DNA of 64,000 nt, taken from Vibrio rhizosphaerae. GTDB taxonomy: Bacteria > Pseudomonadota > Gammaproteobacteria > Enterobacterales > Vibrionaceae. The position numbers and the translations under genes were made by a program. The first letter of the stretch is position 1; the number at the start of each line of letters is the position of its first letter. The stretch covers positions 744,001 to 808,000 of the forward strand of contig NZ_AP024903.1 of assembly GCF_024347095.1 (NCBI RefSeq). Reading direction: 5' to 3'. Below the pieces are notes generated by a model. That model saw nothing but the letters and a program-made list of their open reading frames with translations. It was not told the DNA's origin and searched no databases. Shown here piece by piece: positions 63,406 to 64,000 of this stretch.

Positions 63406-64000
63406 TTATTGTTGTCGCTCATCCCGATTTACTTCGCTAAATAGCCAGTCTCTGAAAGCTTGCATTCTTGGTTGCTCTGCACATTCCGGGCGATAAACCA
63501 CGTAATATGCCAAAGGGGAATTAAATTGAATTTCTGGAAACAGACGGATCAAATTCCCTGATGCAAGGTCATCTCGAACCATAACACTACGTGCAAGGGC
63601 GATTCCCCTCCCGTCAATGGCGGACTGAAGGACGGCAGCCGAGTTATTGATTTGAATGTTGTGTGCTGTTTCATGGTCAGTCACACCTGCTTTTTTCAAC
63701 CATTCCGACCACGTCGGGAATCCGGTATGGTCATCCATAGATAAATCATGAATCAGCGTTTCACGGAGCAGTTCACCGGGATGATCGAAATGACGCTGTT
63801 CACGCAAGAGTCTCGGGGAGCACACAGGATAGACTTCTTCATCCATTAGCTTTTCCGACTTCAATCCTGACCAGTGACCCAACCCATAACGAACACCGAT
63901 ATCGACGCGCTGAACGGCAAAGTTGACTGGCTTTAGGTTGGTATCCAAGCGAACATCCGTTTCCGAGCAAATCTCCTGAAACCGATCCAGTCGTGGCAAT
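63406..64000 (-). CDS. Partial GcvA-type LysR regulator (C-terminal part)
   Basis: About 198 residues of effector domain, open at the window edge. Typical GcvA-subfamily text: VDIGVRYGLGHWSGL, VYPVCSPRLL, and SAIDGRGIALARSVMV. The N-terminal HTH lies beyond the window. Points the same way as the MFS gene 120 bases downstream, possibly its regulator. Confidence 0.82.
   Translation of the reverse strand, partial: LPRLDRFQEICSETDVRLDTNLKPVNFAVQRVDIGVRYGLGHWSGLKSEKLMDEEVYPVCSPRLLREQRHFDHPGELLRETLIHDLSMDDHTGFPTWSEWLKKAGVTDHETAHNIQINNSAAVLQSAIDGRGIALARSVMVRDDLASGNLIRLFPEIQFNSPLAYYVVYRPECAEQPRMQAFRDWLFSEVNRDERQQ

Noticed and set aside
58363..64000. Second copy of the guaA 3' end as island boundary
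   Set aside because: Read the region for GAGTGGGAATAA and near variants; none found.

Overview
The window looks like chromosomal DNA of a gammaproteobacterium, most probably a member of the Vibrionaceae. The proteins resemble their Escherichia coli orthologues closely. The order phoB-phoR-pstS-like / ppx-ppk / pstC-pstA-pstB-phoU / prx-oxyR / aceB-aceA / queA-tgt-yajC-secDF / suhB / trmJ / isc-hsc-fdx / pepB / ndk / rlmN / rodZ-ispG-hisS-yfgM-bamB-der / xseA / guaBA is the one I know from Vibrio chromosome I. The species cannot be named from the sequence alone. I saw no rRNA, complete tRNA or CRISPR array.

Layout. (1) Positions 1-4969 are the right end of an integrated element of P2/K139 type. 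It has a leftward early operon of four translationally coupled small genes that runs off the window, a control region with three regularly spaced palindromic operators, a self-cleaving (LexA/CI-like) repressor, a P2-family integrase, and then a lone AT-rich gene encoding a 567-residue HEPN-motif protein that resembles the ApeA anti-phage family. The element ends in a 45-bp duplication of the 3' half of tRNA-Trp. (2) 5.0-10 kb holds an orphan gene, a DUF1904 gene, an NfsA-like nitroreductase, trhP with a ferredoxin, and rdgC. (3) 10.1-22.8 kb is a phosphate/polyphosphate block: sensor pair, a PstS-like binding protein, ppx/ppk, and a Pst transporter whose permeases carry large extra domains, with Pho-box-like direct repeats upstream of phoB and pstC. 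(4) 22.8-28.9 kb holds peroxiredoxin/oxyR, the glyoxylate shunt and a CBS protein. (5) 29-34.8 kb holds queuosine synthesis with the SecDF-YajC translocation accessory complex. (6) 34.8-42.4 kb holds suhB, trmJ and the complete Isc iron-sulfur operon behind a striking mirror-image IscR-type site. (7) 42.5-58.4 kb holds housekeeping genes (pepB, ndk, rlmN, rodZ, ispG, hisS, yfgM, bamB, der, yfgJ, xseA, guaB, guaA). (8) 58.4-64 kb, behind guaA, is an accessory patch: an integrase cut off before its catalytic domain, a LysR helix-turn-helix remnant butted against it, an AT-rich divergent LysR/NmrA-like pair, an orphan small transcription unit, and an MFS transporter with a GcvA-like regulator cut by the window edge.

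How the genes fit together. Most of the window is conserved core. The accessory interest lies at the two ends: a temperate element carrying a probable abortive-infection gene in the slot between integrase and attachment site, and a worn integration site downstream of guaA. Inside the core, the unusual points are the extended PstC/PstA permeases, the palindromic isc promoter, the gene-free rlmN-rodZ interval (where other vibrios usually carry pilF), and several long inverted repeats in intergenic DNA.
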